In this document: positions 1-8,456 of the stretch, piece after piece | Position numbering within the stretch: the stretch's first letter is position 1 | Layout of the letters: each line of letters opens with the position of its first letter | DNA from: UM-FILTER-40-17 sp032251335 | Lineage (GTDB): Bacteria; Bacteroidota; Bacteroidia; Flavobacteriales; Flavobacteriaceae | Direction: 5' to 3' | Assembly (NCBI GenBank): GCA_032251335.1 | Contig: JAVVDW010000017.1 | Span: 1-64,000 of the forward strand | Length of the DNA stretch: 64,000 nt | Program-made: the position numbers and the translations under genes | The notes under the pieces: model-generated | Told to the model about the DNA's origin: nothing | The model's input: only the letters and a program-made list of their open reading frames with translations | Databases searched by the model: none

Positions 1-399
1 GCACAAGTCAATCGTCGTTGAATCAAAAGCATAGACATTGCCTTCAATCTTGAAGATGTCAGAGGCTCGTTTCTGTCTGGCTTCGTTTACCAGATAGTAA
101 GCATACTCTTCAAAGATTTGATAATCTCTGTCTTGGTTGGCTCTGGCCAGAGATGATTTAGAAATATTCTTGCCCAAGCCCAAATGATAGGATTTGGAGT
201 GATGAGCGTCAAGTGCGACAATCAAATCTCTAAGACTTTCGCGATTTGTCAATTGCCCGAAAATCAGAGAAAGCAGTTGGTTCCAACAAGTGAAATGCTT
301 CACGTATTTGTCTCCATTATACTTGCGAACAATGTAGTTAAACTTGTTCCTATTAAGAAAGGCTACTAATTGAGCAAAAACGTATTTATCTTTATGCAT
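1..399 (-). CDS. IS4-family transposase, N-terminal part (cut by window edge)
   Basis: The minus strand is open from an ATG at 399 to the window edge, giving 133 residues with no stop. The N-terminus (MHKDKYVFAQLVAFLNRNKF) and the stretch TCWNQLLSLIFGQLTNRESL are those of the DUF4372-type N-terminal domain of Bacteroidota IS4-family transposases. Near the edge FDSTTIDL holds the first Asp of the DDE catalytic triad. The remaining catalytic residues lie outside the window, so intactness cannot be judged. Such proteins cut and rejoin the ends of their own insertion sequence. No frameshift is visible in the part present. The family call is by recognition of these motifs. Confidence 0.85.
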   Translation of the reverse strand, partial: MHKDKYVFAQLVAFLNRNKFNYIVRKYNGDKYVKHFTCWNQLLSLIFGQLTNRESLRDLIVALDAHHSKSYHLGLGKNISKSSLARANQDRDYQIFEEYAYYLVNEARQKRASDIFKIEGNVYAFDSTTIDLC

Positions 400-520
400 A
401 TGCAATTATCTTTAAGATTGCAAAATGCAAATTGAAATCCGTTTAATCGAAAAAATGCTATAACCAACTAAATTTCAAATATTTCAAAGAACTTTTTTAT
501 ATTTTAATGGGACAGTAATG
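1..520 (-). mobile_element. Insertion sequence, upstream end (boundary tentative)
   Basis: The transposase gene implies an insertion sequence entering from the left. About 115 bp upstream of its start, near 513-520, the minus strand reads ACTGTCCCATTAAAA, which could be a terminal inverted repeat. The partner end is outside the window, so neither the repeat nor a target duplication can be confirmed. The boundary is a guess; the presence of an IS is well supported. Confidence 0.45.
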
Positions 521-571
521 ATTTTAAATATAAAGTTAAACATTTTGTATCTTTGCATGAGATAATCAAAT

Positions 572-614
572 CATGAAACGCCTATGTAAAAAATTTCGCA
601 CACAGGCACATGAT
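572..614 (+). repeat. Partial copy of repeated leader
   Basis: The stretch beginning CATGAAACGCCTATGTAAAA and ending in CACACAGGCACATGAT matches the first ~43 bases of the longer copies at 662 and 1321. It stops there: the second half of the repeat (GTTCCAAGCCTGTGCTGAGC and onward) is missing. A TATCTTTGC promoter-like box lies just upstream at 548-556, without a convincing -33 TTG. Confidence 0.7.
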
Positions 615-661
615 CATTTGTATTGTTACATCTGATCAATTAAATCAAATAAAATAAACGC

Positions 662-776
662 ATGAAACGCCCATGTAAAATTATTGACACACAGGAGTAT
701 GATTATCCTAGGGCGTTCCAAGCCTGTGCTGAGCGTAGTCGAAGCATGACCGATGAAAAACAATAAAAATAAACAG
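662..776 (+). repeat. Repeated leader, copy A
   Basis: About 115 bp ending at the ATG of the SRPBCC gene. It aligns nearly end to end with copy B at 1321-1433, differing by scattered substitutions and a 2-bp gap in the middle. The inner part GTTCCAAGCCTGTGCTGAGC, then an AGTCGAAGCATGACC block, resembles a dispersed repeat that I recall from flavobacterial intergenic DNA. The last 25 bases, AACAATAAAAATAAACAG, run directly into the start codon, so the repeat carries the translation start context. Confidence 0.8.
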
Positions 777-1244
777 ATGAAATTGCATACGCTCCACAGC
801 ATTCAGAAGTTGCCCATTCCGCTCGAACAAGCCTGGGATTTTTTGTCCAATCCGGCAAATCTCAGCGTCATCACCCCTCCCGATATGGGTTTTGTCATTC
901 GATCGGGCGCAGATAGAAAGATGTACCCGGGACAAATCATCCATTATTGGGTTTCACCTATTGCCGGCATCAAAACGCAGTGGGTGACAGAAATTACCCA
1001 TGTGCAAAATCTGCAATTTTTTGTAGATGAGCAGCGCTTTGGTCCTTACAAGATGTGGCACCACAAGCATTTTCTAAAAGCGGTGGATGGTGGTGTGGAA
1101 ATGGAAGACATCATTCATTATGTGATACCCTTTGGATTTTTGGGAAGCGTGGCACACCAACTTTTTATTCGCAAAAAATTGGAAACCATTTTTGAATACA
1201 GACGGTTGAAACTCATCGAATTGTTTGGTTCTTTTGATAACTGA
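777..1244 (+). CDS. SRPBCC-superfamily protein
   Basis: 155 residues, a single START/Bet v1-like (SRPBCC) domain. It begins MKLHTLHSIQKLPIPLEQAW, with the family's typical LEQAWDFLSNPANL first helix and VITPPDMGF strand, and ends in the usual long C-terminal helix (IFEYRRLKLIELFG). These domains form a deep hydrophobic pocket; the ligand here is unknown. An in-frame ATG at 753 would add eight residues, MKNNKNKQ. That stretch belongs to the repeated leader and becomes TTG in the other copy, so the ATG at 777 is preferred. The SDR gene and photolyase follow on the same strand. I recall this trio as a recurring flavobacterial arrangement, often near carotenoid or light-response genes; that context is not visible here. 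Confidence 0.8.
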   Translation: MKLHTLHSIQKLPIPLEQAWDFLSNPANLSVITPPDMGFVIRSGADRKMYPGQIIHYWVSPIAGIKTQWVTEITHVQNLQFFVDEQRFGPYKMWHHKHFLKAVDGGVEMEDIIHYVIPFGFLGSVAHQLFIRKKLETIFEYRRLKLIELFGSFDN

Positions 1245-1320
1245 TTTTTTCTTGCGTAAAAGCAACCTCAAGTCGGATTGTACACGCGCAATATTTTTAT
1301 TTAGAAATTCACATTGACTT

Positions 1321-1433
1321 ATGAAACACCCATGTAAAAATTTTTCACACAGGAGCATGATGAGTTAGGGTGTTCCAAGCCTGTGCTGAGCGCAGTCGAA
1401 GCATGACCTTTGAAAAACAATAAATATAAACAG
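1321..1433 (+). repeat. Repeated leader, copy B
   Basis: Second full copy of the leader described at 662-776. It sits in the gap between the SRPBCC and SDR genes and again ends exactly at a start codon (ATG 1434). The pieces GTTCCAAGCCTGTGCTGAGC, AGTCGAAGCATGACC and ATAAACAGATGAAA are shared with copy A. Confidence 0.8.
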
Positions 1434-2129
1434 ATGAAAAACATTCTTCTTATCGGCGGTTCGTACGGCATAGGCCTTGAAACGGCTCGTATTTTGTCTA
1501 AAAACAATAAGGTTTTTGTCGCGTCTAGGTCAGTCGGAGATTTGGATACAACCCTCATTACCCACATTCCTTTTGATGCGTCCGCAGATACTTTATCTGA
1601 AACACAACTGCCTGAAGTTTTAGACGGATTTGTCTTTTGCCCGGGTAGCATAAACCTCAAGCCTTTTAGAGCTTTGAAACCCGAACAATTTGCATCGGAC
1701 TTTAAAACAAACTTTTTGGATATGGTTGCGGCTTTGCAAGCCGTTTTACCCATGTTGAAAAAGTCAAACCAAGCCTCAGTGGTTTTGTTCAGCACTGTTG
1801 CAGTCGCCCAGGGCATGCCTTTTCATACAAGTGTAAGTGCATCTAAAGGTGCTATTGAAGGTTTTGCAAAGGCTTTTGCAGCCGAACATGCACCTCAGAT
1901 TCGCATGAATGTGATTGCCCCTTCACTAACACAAACACCCTTGGCAGAAAAACTCTTATCTTCGGAAGATAAAGTAGAAAAAGCCGCGATGAGGCATCCG
2001 TTGAAAAGAATCGGACAGGCAACAGATATTGCTCAAGCAACTGCCTTTTTGCTTTCGGAAGAAGCTTCGTGGATTACCGGTCAGGTTATAGGTGTTGATG
2101 GCGGTTTGTCAAATTTAAAAATAGGATAG
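1434..2129 (+). CDS. SDR-family oxidoreductase lacking the catalytic Tyr
   Basis: 231 residues with the classical short-chain dehydrogenase fold. The Rossmann motif is GGSYGIG (residues 8-14). The catalytic-region Ser is Ser120 (VLFSTVA) and the Lys is Lys138 (SASK). Four residues before the Lys, where almost all SDRs carry the catalytic Tyr, this protein has Val134 (codon GTA at 1833-1835). The C-terminal ITGQVIGVDGG motif is intact, so cofactor binding is likely but standard proton transfer is doubtful. The start is the ATG at 1434; a TTG at 1410 would add residues from the repeated leader. It ends 5 bp before the photolyase and is probably co-transcribed with it. Substrate unknown. Confidence 0.85.
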   Translation: MKNILLIGGSYGIGLETARILSKNNKVFVASRSVGDLDTTLITHIPFDASADTLSETQLPEVLDGFVFCPGSINLKPFRALKPEQFASDFKTNFLDMVAALQAVLPMLKKSNQASVVLFSTVAVAQGMPFHTSVSASKGAIEGFAKAFAAEHAPQIRMNVIAPSLTQTPLAEKLLSSEDKVEKAAMRHPLKRIGQATDIAQATAFLLSEEASWITGQVIGVDGGLSNLKIG

Positions 2130-2134
2130 GTTTC

Positions 2135-3436
2135 TTGGAAAAATTAAATATTTTTTGGTTTCGAAGAGATTTGCGTATTGCGGACAATCACGGCTTGTTT
2201 TGTGCGCTGAATTCGTCAGAAAATGTATTGCCTGTTTTTATTTTTGATACTGAAATTTTAGATAATCTTCCCAAAAACGACGCGCGTGTTACTTTTATCC
2301 AACAACAGCTTCATCAGCTTAACGATTTTTTAAAAACACAAAACAAAGGCATTCGGGTTTGTGTGGGTAAACCGCTTAATGTATTTGCGCAGCTCCTTTC
2401 AGAATTTCAAATAGAAAGTGTCTTTAGCAATCGGGATTACGAACCTTATGCACAAAAACGCGATCGGGAAATTGCCGAATTTTTAACCAAAAACGGTATT
2501 CGCTTTCAGCAATACAAAGACCAGGTCATATTTGAGCAAGACGAAGTAGTCAAAGAAGACGGAAGTCCCTACGTGGTGTACACGCCGTTTATGCGCAAAT
2601 GGAAAAGTGTTTTTGCCCATGTTCCAATGCATCAATATCCTTCGGAAGCGTACTTGCATAAACTGTGGTGGCAAAAAACGTATCCCATACCTACTTTGAA
2701 AGAAATCGGCTTTGAAGCTTCATCCATACATGTACCCAAGTATCAAATGGATGCGCCAACCCTCACAAATTATGAAGCCACCCGAAATTTTCCGGGCTTG
2801 AATGGCACTTCATTTTTGGGAACTTATCTTAGGTTTGGTACTGTAAGTGTTCGACAAATTGTGCAAAAAGCACAACAAGTTGAGAACCAAACATTTTTAA
2901 ATGAATTGATTTGGCGTGAGTTTTTTATGCAAATTCTTTGGCATTTTCCGCAGACGGTTACGCAGAGTTTTAAACCCCAATACGATGCGATTTTGTGGCG
3001 CAACAACGAAGCCGATTTTGACAAATGGAAGCACGGCCAAACCGGTTTTCCTTTAGTAGATGCCGGCATGCGCCAACTCAACCAGACCGGTTGGATGCAC
3101 AATCGTGTACGGATGCTTGTGGGGAGTTTTTTGTGCAAACATCTGTTGATAGATTGGCGTTGGGGCGAAGCTTATTTTGCTGAAAAGTTGTTGGACTACG
3201 AAATGGCCAGTAATGTAGGCAATTGGCAATGGGTAGCCGGATGCGGTGTAGATGCAGCACCCTATTTTAGAATCTTCAATCCTGCTGAACAAGTCAAAAA
3301 ATTTGACCCAAAAAACCTTTACATCAAAAAATGGGTGGATGAACTGGATAGCTTGACTTATTCGCAACCCATGGTAGATCACAAAGAAGCGCGAGAACGA
3401 TGTTTGCGGGTTTACAAAACCGCTTTGGAAAACTAA
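2135..3436 (+). CDS. phrB: Deoxyribodipyrimidine photolyase / cryptochrome family
   Basis: 433 residues. The N-terminal photolyase alpha/beta domain starts with NIFWFRRDLRIADN. The C-terminal FAD-binding domain has ELIWREFFMQIL, GFPLVDAGMRQL, GWMHNRVRM and NWQWVAGCGVDAAPYFRIFN, which include conserved Trp residues of the electron-transfer chain. Length and motifs fit class I CPD photolyases, which split UV-induced pyrimidine dimers using blue light; a cryptochrome role cannot be excluded from sequence alone. The start is a TTG at 2135, the only start codon placed just before the conserved first strand. The last four bases overlap the 3' end of the convergent exonuclease gene. Confidence 0.9.
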   Translation: MEKLNIFWFRRDLRIADNHGLFCALNSSENVLPVFIFDTEILDNLPKNDARVTFIQQQLHQLNDFLKTQNKGIRVCVGKPLNVFAQLLSEFQIESVFSNRDYEPYAQKRDREIAEFLTKNGIRFQQYKDQVIFEQDEVVKEDGSPYVVYTPFMRKWKSVFAHVPMHQYPSEAYLHKLWWQKTYPIPTLKEIGFEASSIHVPKYQMDAPTLTNYEATRNFPGLNGTSFLGTYLRFGTVSVRQIVQKAQQVENQTFLNELIWREFFMQILWHFPQTVTQSFKPQYDAILWRNNEADFDKWKHGQTGFPLVDAGMRQLNQTGWMHNRVRMLVGSFLCKHLLIDWRWGEAYFAEKLLDYEMASNVGNWQWVAGCGVDAAPYFRIFNPAEQVKKFDPKNLYIKKWVDELDSLTYSQPMVDHKEARERCLRVYKTALEN

Positions 3437-4071
3437 CGGCATTTCACAAAATATCGCTTCCAAATTGGATTTCGATTTTCAAAGAGTTTTCTTTTTATTT
3501 TCAGAAAGGCCAGCGCCGTCAGCATAGCATCACCTTCAGCGGTGTGCCTTCCATGTCCGGATATGTTTAACTCATGACAAAGCGCGTCCAAAGAAACGGC
3601 TTCGTTTTTGTGGTCGTATGTATAGAGCGGTTTTAGCTTTTTAAACAGGTAGGCCGTGTCGAGCGTAGGATTTCGGAGTTTCATCAAACCATTTCTCTCA
3701 AGTGCGCAGTTGAGCATTTTTATATCAAAACAAATATGATGACCGAGCAAAATGGCATCAGCCACGTAAGCGATAAATTTTTCCAATGCTTCTTTTTCTG
3801 AAATTTTACTTTCCGATCCCTTTTTGGTGATGCCGTGAATGCCGGCAGTTTTTGAGTTAAAATAATCTTGGGTAATTAAACACTCAAACCTGTCAGCAAG
3901 CAAAATTTGATTGTCTTCAATGGTGATACAAGCGATAGAAAGTAATCTGTCGATACGCACGTCAAGTCCGGTAGTTTCTGTATCCAATACTACAATTTTG
4001 GAGACAGAAGCCTTGTTTTGAGTTTTTAAAAAACGCGTTATAAAAGAACCCATGTTATAGGCAGTTTGCAC
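3433..4071 (-). CDS. 3'-5' exonuclease, DnaQ-like
   Basis: 212 residues. VVLDTETTGLD carries the ExoI motif (Asp and Glu), HHICFDIKML the ExoII Asp, and HTAEGDAML the ExoIII His and Asp, so this is a DEDDh exonuclease like the DNA polymerase III epsilon subunit. There is no polymerase or helicase domain, so it is a free-standing proofreading or repair nuclease. The start is uncertain: GTG at 4071 lies 5 bp after the kinase stop, and ATG at 4053 would remove six residues without touching the domain. It is probably co-transcribed with the upstream kinase gene. Confidence 0.85.
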   Translation of the reverse strand: MQTAYNMGSFITRFLKTQNKASVSKIVVLDTETTGLDVRIDRLLSIACITIEDNQILLADRFECLITQDYFNSKTAGIHGITKKGSESKISEKEALEKFIAYVADAILLGHHICFDIKMLNCALERNGLMKLRNPTLDTAYLFKKLKPLYTYDHKNEAVSLDALCHELNISGHGRHTAEGDAMLTALAFLKIKRKLFENRNPIWKRYFVKCR

Positions 4072-4076
4072 TAAAA

Positions 4077-6233
4077 TCAGACCAAGAGTTTAAAGAGTTT
4101 TCGGTAAAACTCGTCTGGTTTAAAAGGTTTGTTGATGATTTCATCCATGCCGCAAGCCAGAAGTTCTTGTCTTTTTTCGCTTAGGGACAAAGCGGTGAGT
4201 GCGATGATTGGTATAGAGGTATTAAAAATACGAATGTAGCGTGTGGCTTCAATGCCACTGATACCCGGCATGTGTATGTCCATCAAAACGCCATCGTATT
4301 TTCTGTATTTGACCATTTCTACAGCCTTGGAACCATTGTCAACCACTTCGCAAGAGATTCCCACGCTTTCTACAATTTTTCGGGTGATCATTTGGTTTAT
4401 TTTGTTGTCTTCTACAATTAAGAGTTTTTTTCCTTTGAGTTTTTCCAAGTCAAAATGTGCGATTTCTGCACCCTCTTCTCCGTTAGTCAGTTTGGCGGTC
4501 AAATCGAAATAGAAAGTAGAGCCTTCGCCCACTACGCTTTTTACAGCAATTTCGGAATCCATGACAGCCAAAATACGTTTTACGATGGCCAAGCCCAAAC
4601 CGGTGCCGCCAAATTTTTTATTGATTTCGGTATCACCCTGAGAGAAATTGTCAAAAATATTTTCGAGGTGTTTTTGGTCAATTCCGATACCCGTGTCTTG
4701 AACTTCAAAAGTAAAATTAACAGCAGTGTCTTTTAGCCAATTTTGTTTGACGCGCACCCAAACCGTACCATTTTCTGTGAATTTAACGGCGTTTCCAATT
4801 AGATTGACAATGACTTGATTAAACTTAACTTCGTCTGTGACGATTTTTTCGGGCAGATTGGGATCTATTTCCAGAATTAATTTGGTGTTGTTTTTCTTGG
4901 CAGCTTCCTGAAAAGATTGGATGACTTGTTGGAGGGTGGTTTTGATCTCAAACTGATTAAAATCAACGGTTGCCTTATCAGAATCGAGTCGGTTGATTTC
5001 GAGGATGTCATTGACCAGTGCTAACAAATACTCACCCGAATACCGCAGGGATTCCAAATTTTCTAGTTGCTCCGGTTTGGGATTTTCTTTGAGCAATAAA
5101 TGGGAAATACCCGTCACGGCATAGAGCGGCGTTCTCAATTCGTGGCTGATGGTAGATATAAAACGTTCACGAATAGAGGCGATGTCTTCCGCTTTGTTTT
5201 TGGCTACTTCCAATTGTTGGTTTTTAATGCGAAGCAGTTCGTTGGATCGGAGGCGCAAGTTATTATTTCTATAGAATGTACTTGTCAAGAAAGCCAATAC
5301 AATAATCAGTGCCAAACCCATAAAAGTAATCAGATACAAATTGCGAATCGTTTTGGCATCAGCGGCTTGGCCTGCTTTTAAACGATCGATGATTTCCGAA
5401 TAATACTGACTGTTTTCCGATTTTTTTAGCGGGAAGAATTGGTATTGGTTTGACAATAGTATTTTGTCTTTTTCCTCTTGATGTTTTTTGAGATACAAGA
5501 GGGCTTTTTCGGCGTCTTTTATCGCTTCATAATAATCAGACAGCCGCTTATAAGCCATAGAAGACAGCATGATATAATTTTCCTGAAGTGCAAAATTGAG
5601 CACCTCTCTGCTCTGCTCATAGGCTGTTTCGAAATTCCCGACTTTGAGGTGTGCCCCGGCAAGTTTTGCTTTGGCATAGTTGATTTCATAGCCATTTCCG
5701 TATTGTTCATAAGTCTTGAGCGAAAATTCATAGCGCTTCAACGCTTCTTCGGGCAGTTGACGATGTTCGTCAAGAATTCCTAAATGAATATAAGTTTTTG
5801 CCTTAAAATATTTGCTCGGCAGTCTTACGGTCGAATCGATGGCCGTGTTGAAATACAAATTTGCCAAGTCCAAATTTTTCTTGCCTAAGTGGAAAATGCC
5901 ATAGGCCAAATAGGTTCTGCAAATCAGTGAATCGTTGTTTTTTTGTTGGATTTCAAGGGCTTCTTTTAAGTGCTGTTCGGTCTCATCAAAGTAGTTGAGT
6001 GCCATGTACGCTTCTGTGAGTAAAGTGCCGAACCTCGCCTGCTGTAGTGCATTATTTTCCAGCATAGCAAAATCATACACTTCTCTAGCTAAAACAGCTG
6101 CTTCGGTAAAATTAGCTTTCTCGTATAGATGCGTAAATTCATTTTTCTCTGCCACATAGTCAAAATCTTGCGATTGAATAACGCAACAAAAACAGAGAAA
6201 AAGTGTTAAAATCTTGAGTTTAGTTAGTGTCAT
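4077..6233 (-). CDS. TPR-containing hybrid sensor histidine kinase/response regulator
   Basis: 718 residues from ATG 6233 (a TTG at 6260 would lengthen it, but the hydrophobic signal starts right after this ATG). Order: signal segment (residues ~5-20), TPR-like helical repeats (~30-280) predicted in the periplasm, one membrane segment (~300-322), a coiled linker, HisKA with His364 in ISHELRTPL, HATPase with NLIGNAVKFTENG and GGTGLGLAIVKR, and a C-terminal receiver with phospho-acceptor Asp652 (LMDIHMPG) and the Lys of INKPF. There is no DNA-binding domain, so phosphate probably passes to a separate partner or acts internally. The signal sensed is unknown. It is followed by the exonuclease gene. 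Confidence 0.9.
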   Translation of the reverse strand: MTLTKLKILTLFLCFCCVIQSQDFDYVAEKNEFTHLYEKANFTEAAVLAREVYDFAMLENNALQQARFGTLLTEAYMALNYFDETEQHLKEALEIQQKNNDSLICRTYLAYGIFHLGKKNLDLANLYFNTAIDSTVRLPSKYFKAKTYIHLGILDEHRQLPEEALKRYEFSLKTYEQYGNGYEINYAKAKLAGAHLKVGNFETAYEQSREVLNFALQENYIMLSSMAYKRLSDYYEAIKDAEKALLYLKKHQEEKDKILLSNQYQFFPLKKSENSQYYSEIIDRLKAGQAADAKTIRNLYLITFMGLALIIVLAFLTSTFYRNNNLRLRSNELLRIKNQQLEVAKNKAEDIASIRERFISTISHELRTPLYAVTGISHLLLKENPKPEQLENLESLRYSGEYLLALVNDILEINRLDSDKATVDFNQFEIKTTLQQVIQSFQEAAKKNNTKLILEIDPNLPEKIVTDEVKFNQVIVNLIGNAVKFTENGTVWVRVKQNWLKDTAVNFTFEVQDTGIGIDQKHLENIFDNFSQGDTEINKKFGGTGLGLAIVKRILAVMDSEIAVKSVVGEGSTFYFDLTAKLTNGEEGAEIAHFDLEKLKGKKLLIVEDNKINQMITRKIVESVGISCEVVDNGSKAVEMVKYRKYDGVLMDIHMPGISGIEATRYIRIFNTSIPIIALTALSLSEKRQELLACGMDEIINKPFKPDEFYRKLFKLLV

Positions 6234-6325
6234 TGATGGATTTTTAGCAATCCACCCCAAAAGTAAAAATAAAATTGAGAAATTTGTTTATTTATCAATT
6301 TATAAAATACACAGCATCTTTTTCT

Positions 6326-7198
6326 TTATAAAATATGTTTCTGCGCTTTGTAGGACGAACGCACCAAAGCACCACTTTCTACATGTCTAAAACCGAGGTC
6401 TTTACCGATTTGTTCATATTTGTGAAATTGCTCCGGTGTGATAAATTCTTTTACAGGCAAGTGCTTTTTGGAAGGTTGTAGGTATTGTCCGATGGTAACT
6501 ACATCTACCTCGGCATTTCTCAAATCGTGCAATGTTTGTATTACTTCTTCTTCTTTTTCACCCAGTCCCAACATAATGCCGGATTTAGTTCGGCGTACGC
6601 CTTGCGTTTTTAAGTATTGTAAAACTTCCAGACTTCTGTCGTATTTTGCTTGAATACGTACTTCGCGGGTAAGTCTTCGCACCGTTTCTAAGTTGTGAGA
6701 AACGACTTCGGGTGCTACTTCTACAATACGGTCAATATTGCGGTGCACACCTTGGAAATCCGGGATTAAGGTTTCCAGGGTGGTTTTAGGATTCATCCGC
6801 CTGATTGCCATAACCGTCTCGGCCCAAATAATAGAGCCCATATCTTTGAGGTCGTCTCTATCTACCGAGGTGATGACGGCATGTTTGATGTCCATTATTT
6901 TGATAGATCGCGCCACCTTTTCTGGTTCTGCCCAATCCACCGTTTCGGGTCGTCCGGTTTTGACGCCGCAAAAGCCGCAAGATCGGGTACAGACATTTCC
7001 CAAAATCATAAAAGTGGCTGTACCTTCGCCCCAACATTCGCCCATATTTGGACAACTTCCTGAGGTACAGATGGTGTTGAGTTTATAATTTTCTACCAGG
7101 CTGCGAAGTTCCGTATATTTTTTCCCGGTTGGAAGCTTCACGCGAAGCCACTTGGGTTTGGCGGTGGGCAATATATGTGATTTTTCTATTGTTTCCAT
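6326..7198 (-). CDS. lipA: Lipoyl synthase
   Basis: 290 residues, usual length for LipA. The N-terminal auxiliary-cluster motif is CTSGSCPNMGECW and the radical-SAM motif is CTRSCGFC. GTATFMILGNVC and the late VRSSYKA segment with the final cluster-ligand Ser region are also typical. The enzyme inserts two sulfurs into protein-bound octanoyl groups to make lipoyl cofactors for 2-oxoacid dehydrogenases. It lies in the same direction as the Nramp and sigma-factor genes, 34 bp after the transporter stop. Confidence 0.97.
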   Translation of the reverse strand: METIEKSHILPTAKPKWLRVKLPTGKKYTELRSLVENYKLNTICTSGSCPNMGECWGEGTATFMILGNVCTRSCGFCGVKTGRPETVDWAEPEKVARSIKIMDIKHAVITSVDRDDLKDMGSIIWAETVMAIRRMNPKTTLETLIPDFQGVHRNIDRIVEVAPEVVSHNLETVRRLTREVRIQAKYDRSLEVLQYLKTQGVRRTKSGIMLGLGEKEEEVIQTLHDLRNAEVDVVTIGQYLQPSKKHLPVKEFITPEQFHKYEQIGKDLGFRHVESGALVRSSYKAQKHIL

Positions 7199-7232
7199 AG
7201 CAAAATTTTAAAGACACAAAGGTATGATTTAC

Positions 7233-8456
7233 TTATAAGATGCTCAAATACCAAATGCTAAAACTAACCAAAAAGAACAAACCGCTCCAGCTGAGCAAAC
7301 GTAGCCACTTACCCGGTCTGTCTGCCACCGGCATATGCTTTCCGGTGACCAATCTGAAATTCATCAAAGCGTAAAAAGGTGCAGTCAAAAATGAGGCAAT
7401 CGTGGCAAACTTGACCAGAGCACCCATTTCTGAAATGTAGAAAAAGAAAATAACAAGTGTCCCTGTTGCGAGTATCCCGATCCATAAAAAGTACCCCTTG
7501 CTGTTTTTTTTTCCTGTTAGAATCTCAACAGCCCGATTCATAGACCTTGGCGATGCATCCAATGTGGTGATGGTGGTGCTAAACATAGTAGTAAAAGCCG
7601 CTACGGCTACCACGAGCGCGGCACCCGAACCCAGCGTTTCTGTGTAAAGGCTTAAGAGTTGCGAGGTAAAAGCAGATGCATTATCGCTAAAGCCTATGGG
7701 GCGGCCAAACATCACCAAAGCACCTAAAAGCAGAAAGAGAATCGCCAGAATCACGGCGCCTATAAGGCCAAAATTGAAATCGCGTAAACCTGATTTTTGG
7801 TCGAAAGACGCGTTTGACTTCTTTTTTTCCAACACCCATAGCGATTGCCAAACCGAGATGTCCAAAGGGGCCGGCATCCAACCCATAAAAGCAATTAGAA
7901 ATACAATCCCTGTGGTTTCGGTTGGGAAGGCTTGCGCCCAATGTATCGAGGGTGTTTTTTGGAAGGCAAATGCCACGGCCAAGAGCGTGCAAATCGTGAG
8001 TGTGAGAATAATAACTTTCATGATTTTATCCAAAAAAGCATATTTACCAACAGTTAAAATAAGGATGCAAACTAAGGTAATAACGCCACTCCAAACAGCT
8101 AGGTTGTCTGTGAGCCCAAATAAATGCCCGGCAATATTGGCTGTCACGATAGTAACCGCAGTTTGTATGGTAAACATGGTTGCAAAAGTGATGACGATAT
8201 AGACCACCAACACCCATTTCCCCATTTTTCTGTAGCCCTCCAGCAAGCTTTCACCGGTTGCCAGTGCATATCGCGGTCCGTATTGAAAAAATGGATATTT
8301 AAAAAAGTTGACCAACAAAACGGCCCAGAGCAATCCCAAGCCGTAATCGGCACCGGCACGGGTAGATTGTACCAAATGAGACACGCCCACAGCCGCACCG
8401 GCAAACAAAAGGCCCGGGCCTAGATTTTTGACGAAGGAAACCGCTTTAGGAAACAT
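7233..8456 (-). CDS. Nramp-related membrane transporter, metal-site motifs replaced
   Basis: 407 residues with about eleven predicted membrane segments. The frame GPGLLFAGAAVGVSHLVQST aligns with TM1 of Nramp manganese/iron transporters, but the metal-binding DPGN reads GVSH. In TM6, where Nramps have MPH, this protein has MPAPLD. It therefore belongs to a divergent Nramp-related group, and proton-coupled Mn/Fe transport should not be assumed. Annotation pipelines are likely to call it an Nramp divalent metal transporter. The ATG at 8456 lies inside the last codons of the sigma-factor gene (11-bp overlap), which points to translational coupling. Confidence 0.75.
   Translation of the reverse strand: MFPKAVSFVKNLGPGLLFAGAAVGVSHLVQSTRAGADYGLGLLWAVLLVNFFKYPFFQYGPRYALATGESLLEGYRKMGKWVLVVYIVITFATMFTIQTAVTIVTANIAGHLFGLTDNLAVWSGVITLVCILILTVGKYAFLDKIMKVIILTLTICTLLAVAFAFQKTPSIHWAQAFPTETTGIVFLIAFMGWMPAPLDISVWQSLWVLEKKKSNASFDQKSGLRDFNFGLIGAVILAILFLLLGALVMFGRPIGFSDNASAFTSQLLSLYTETLGSGAALVVAVAAFTTMFSTTITTLDASPRSMNRAVEILTGKKNSKGYFLWIGILATGTLVIFFFYISEMGALVKFATIASFLTAPFYALMNFRLVTGKHMPVADRPGKWLRLLSWSGLFFLVSFSIWYLSIL

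Noticed and set aside
753..776. Upstream in-frame ATG of the SRPBCC gene
   Set aside because: The ATG is part of the repeated leader and is TTG in the second copy, so it is unlikely to be a real start.
1319..1816. 165-codon open frame on the minus strand
   Set aside because: It lies antisense to the SDR gene and its leader, has no recognisable motif, and its composition follows the opposite strand.
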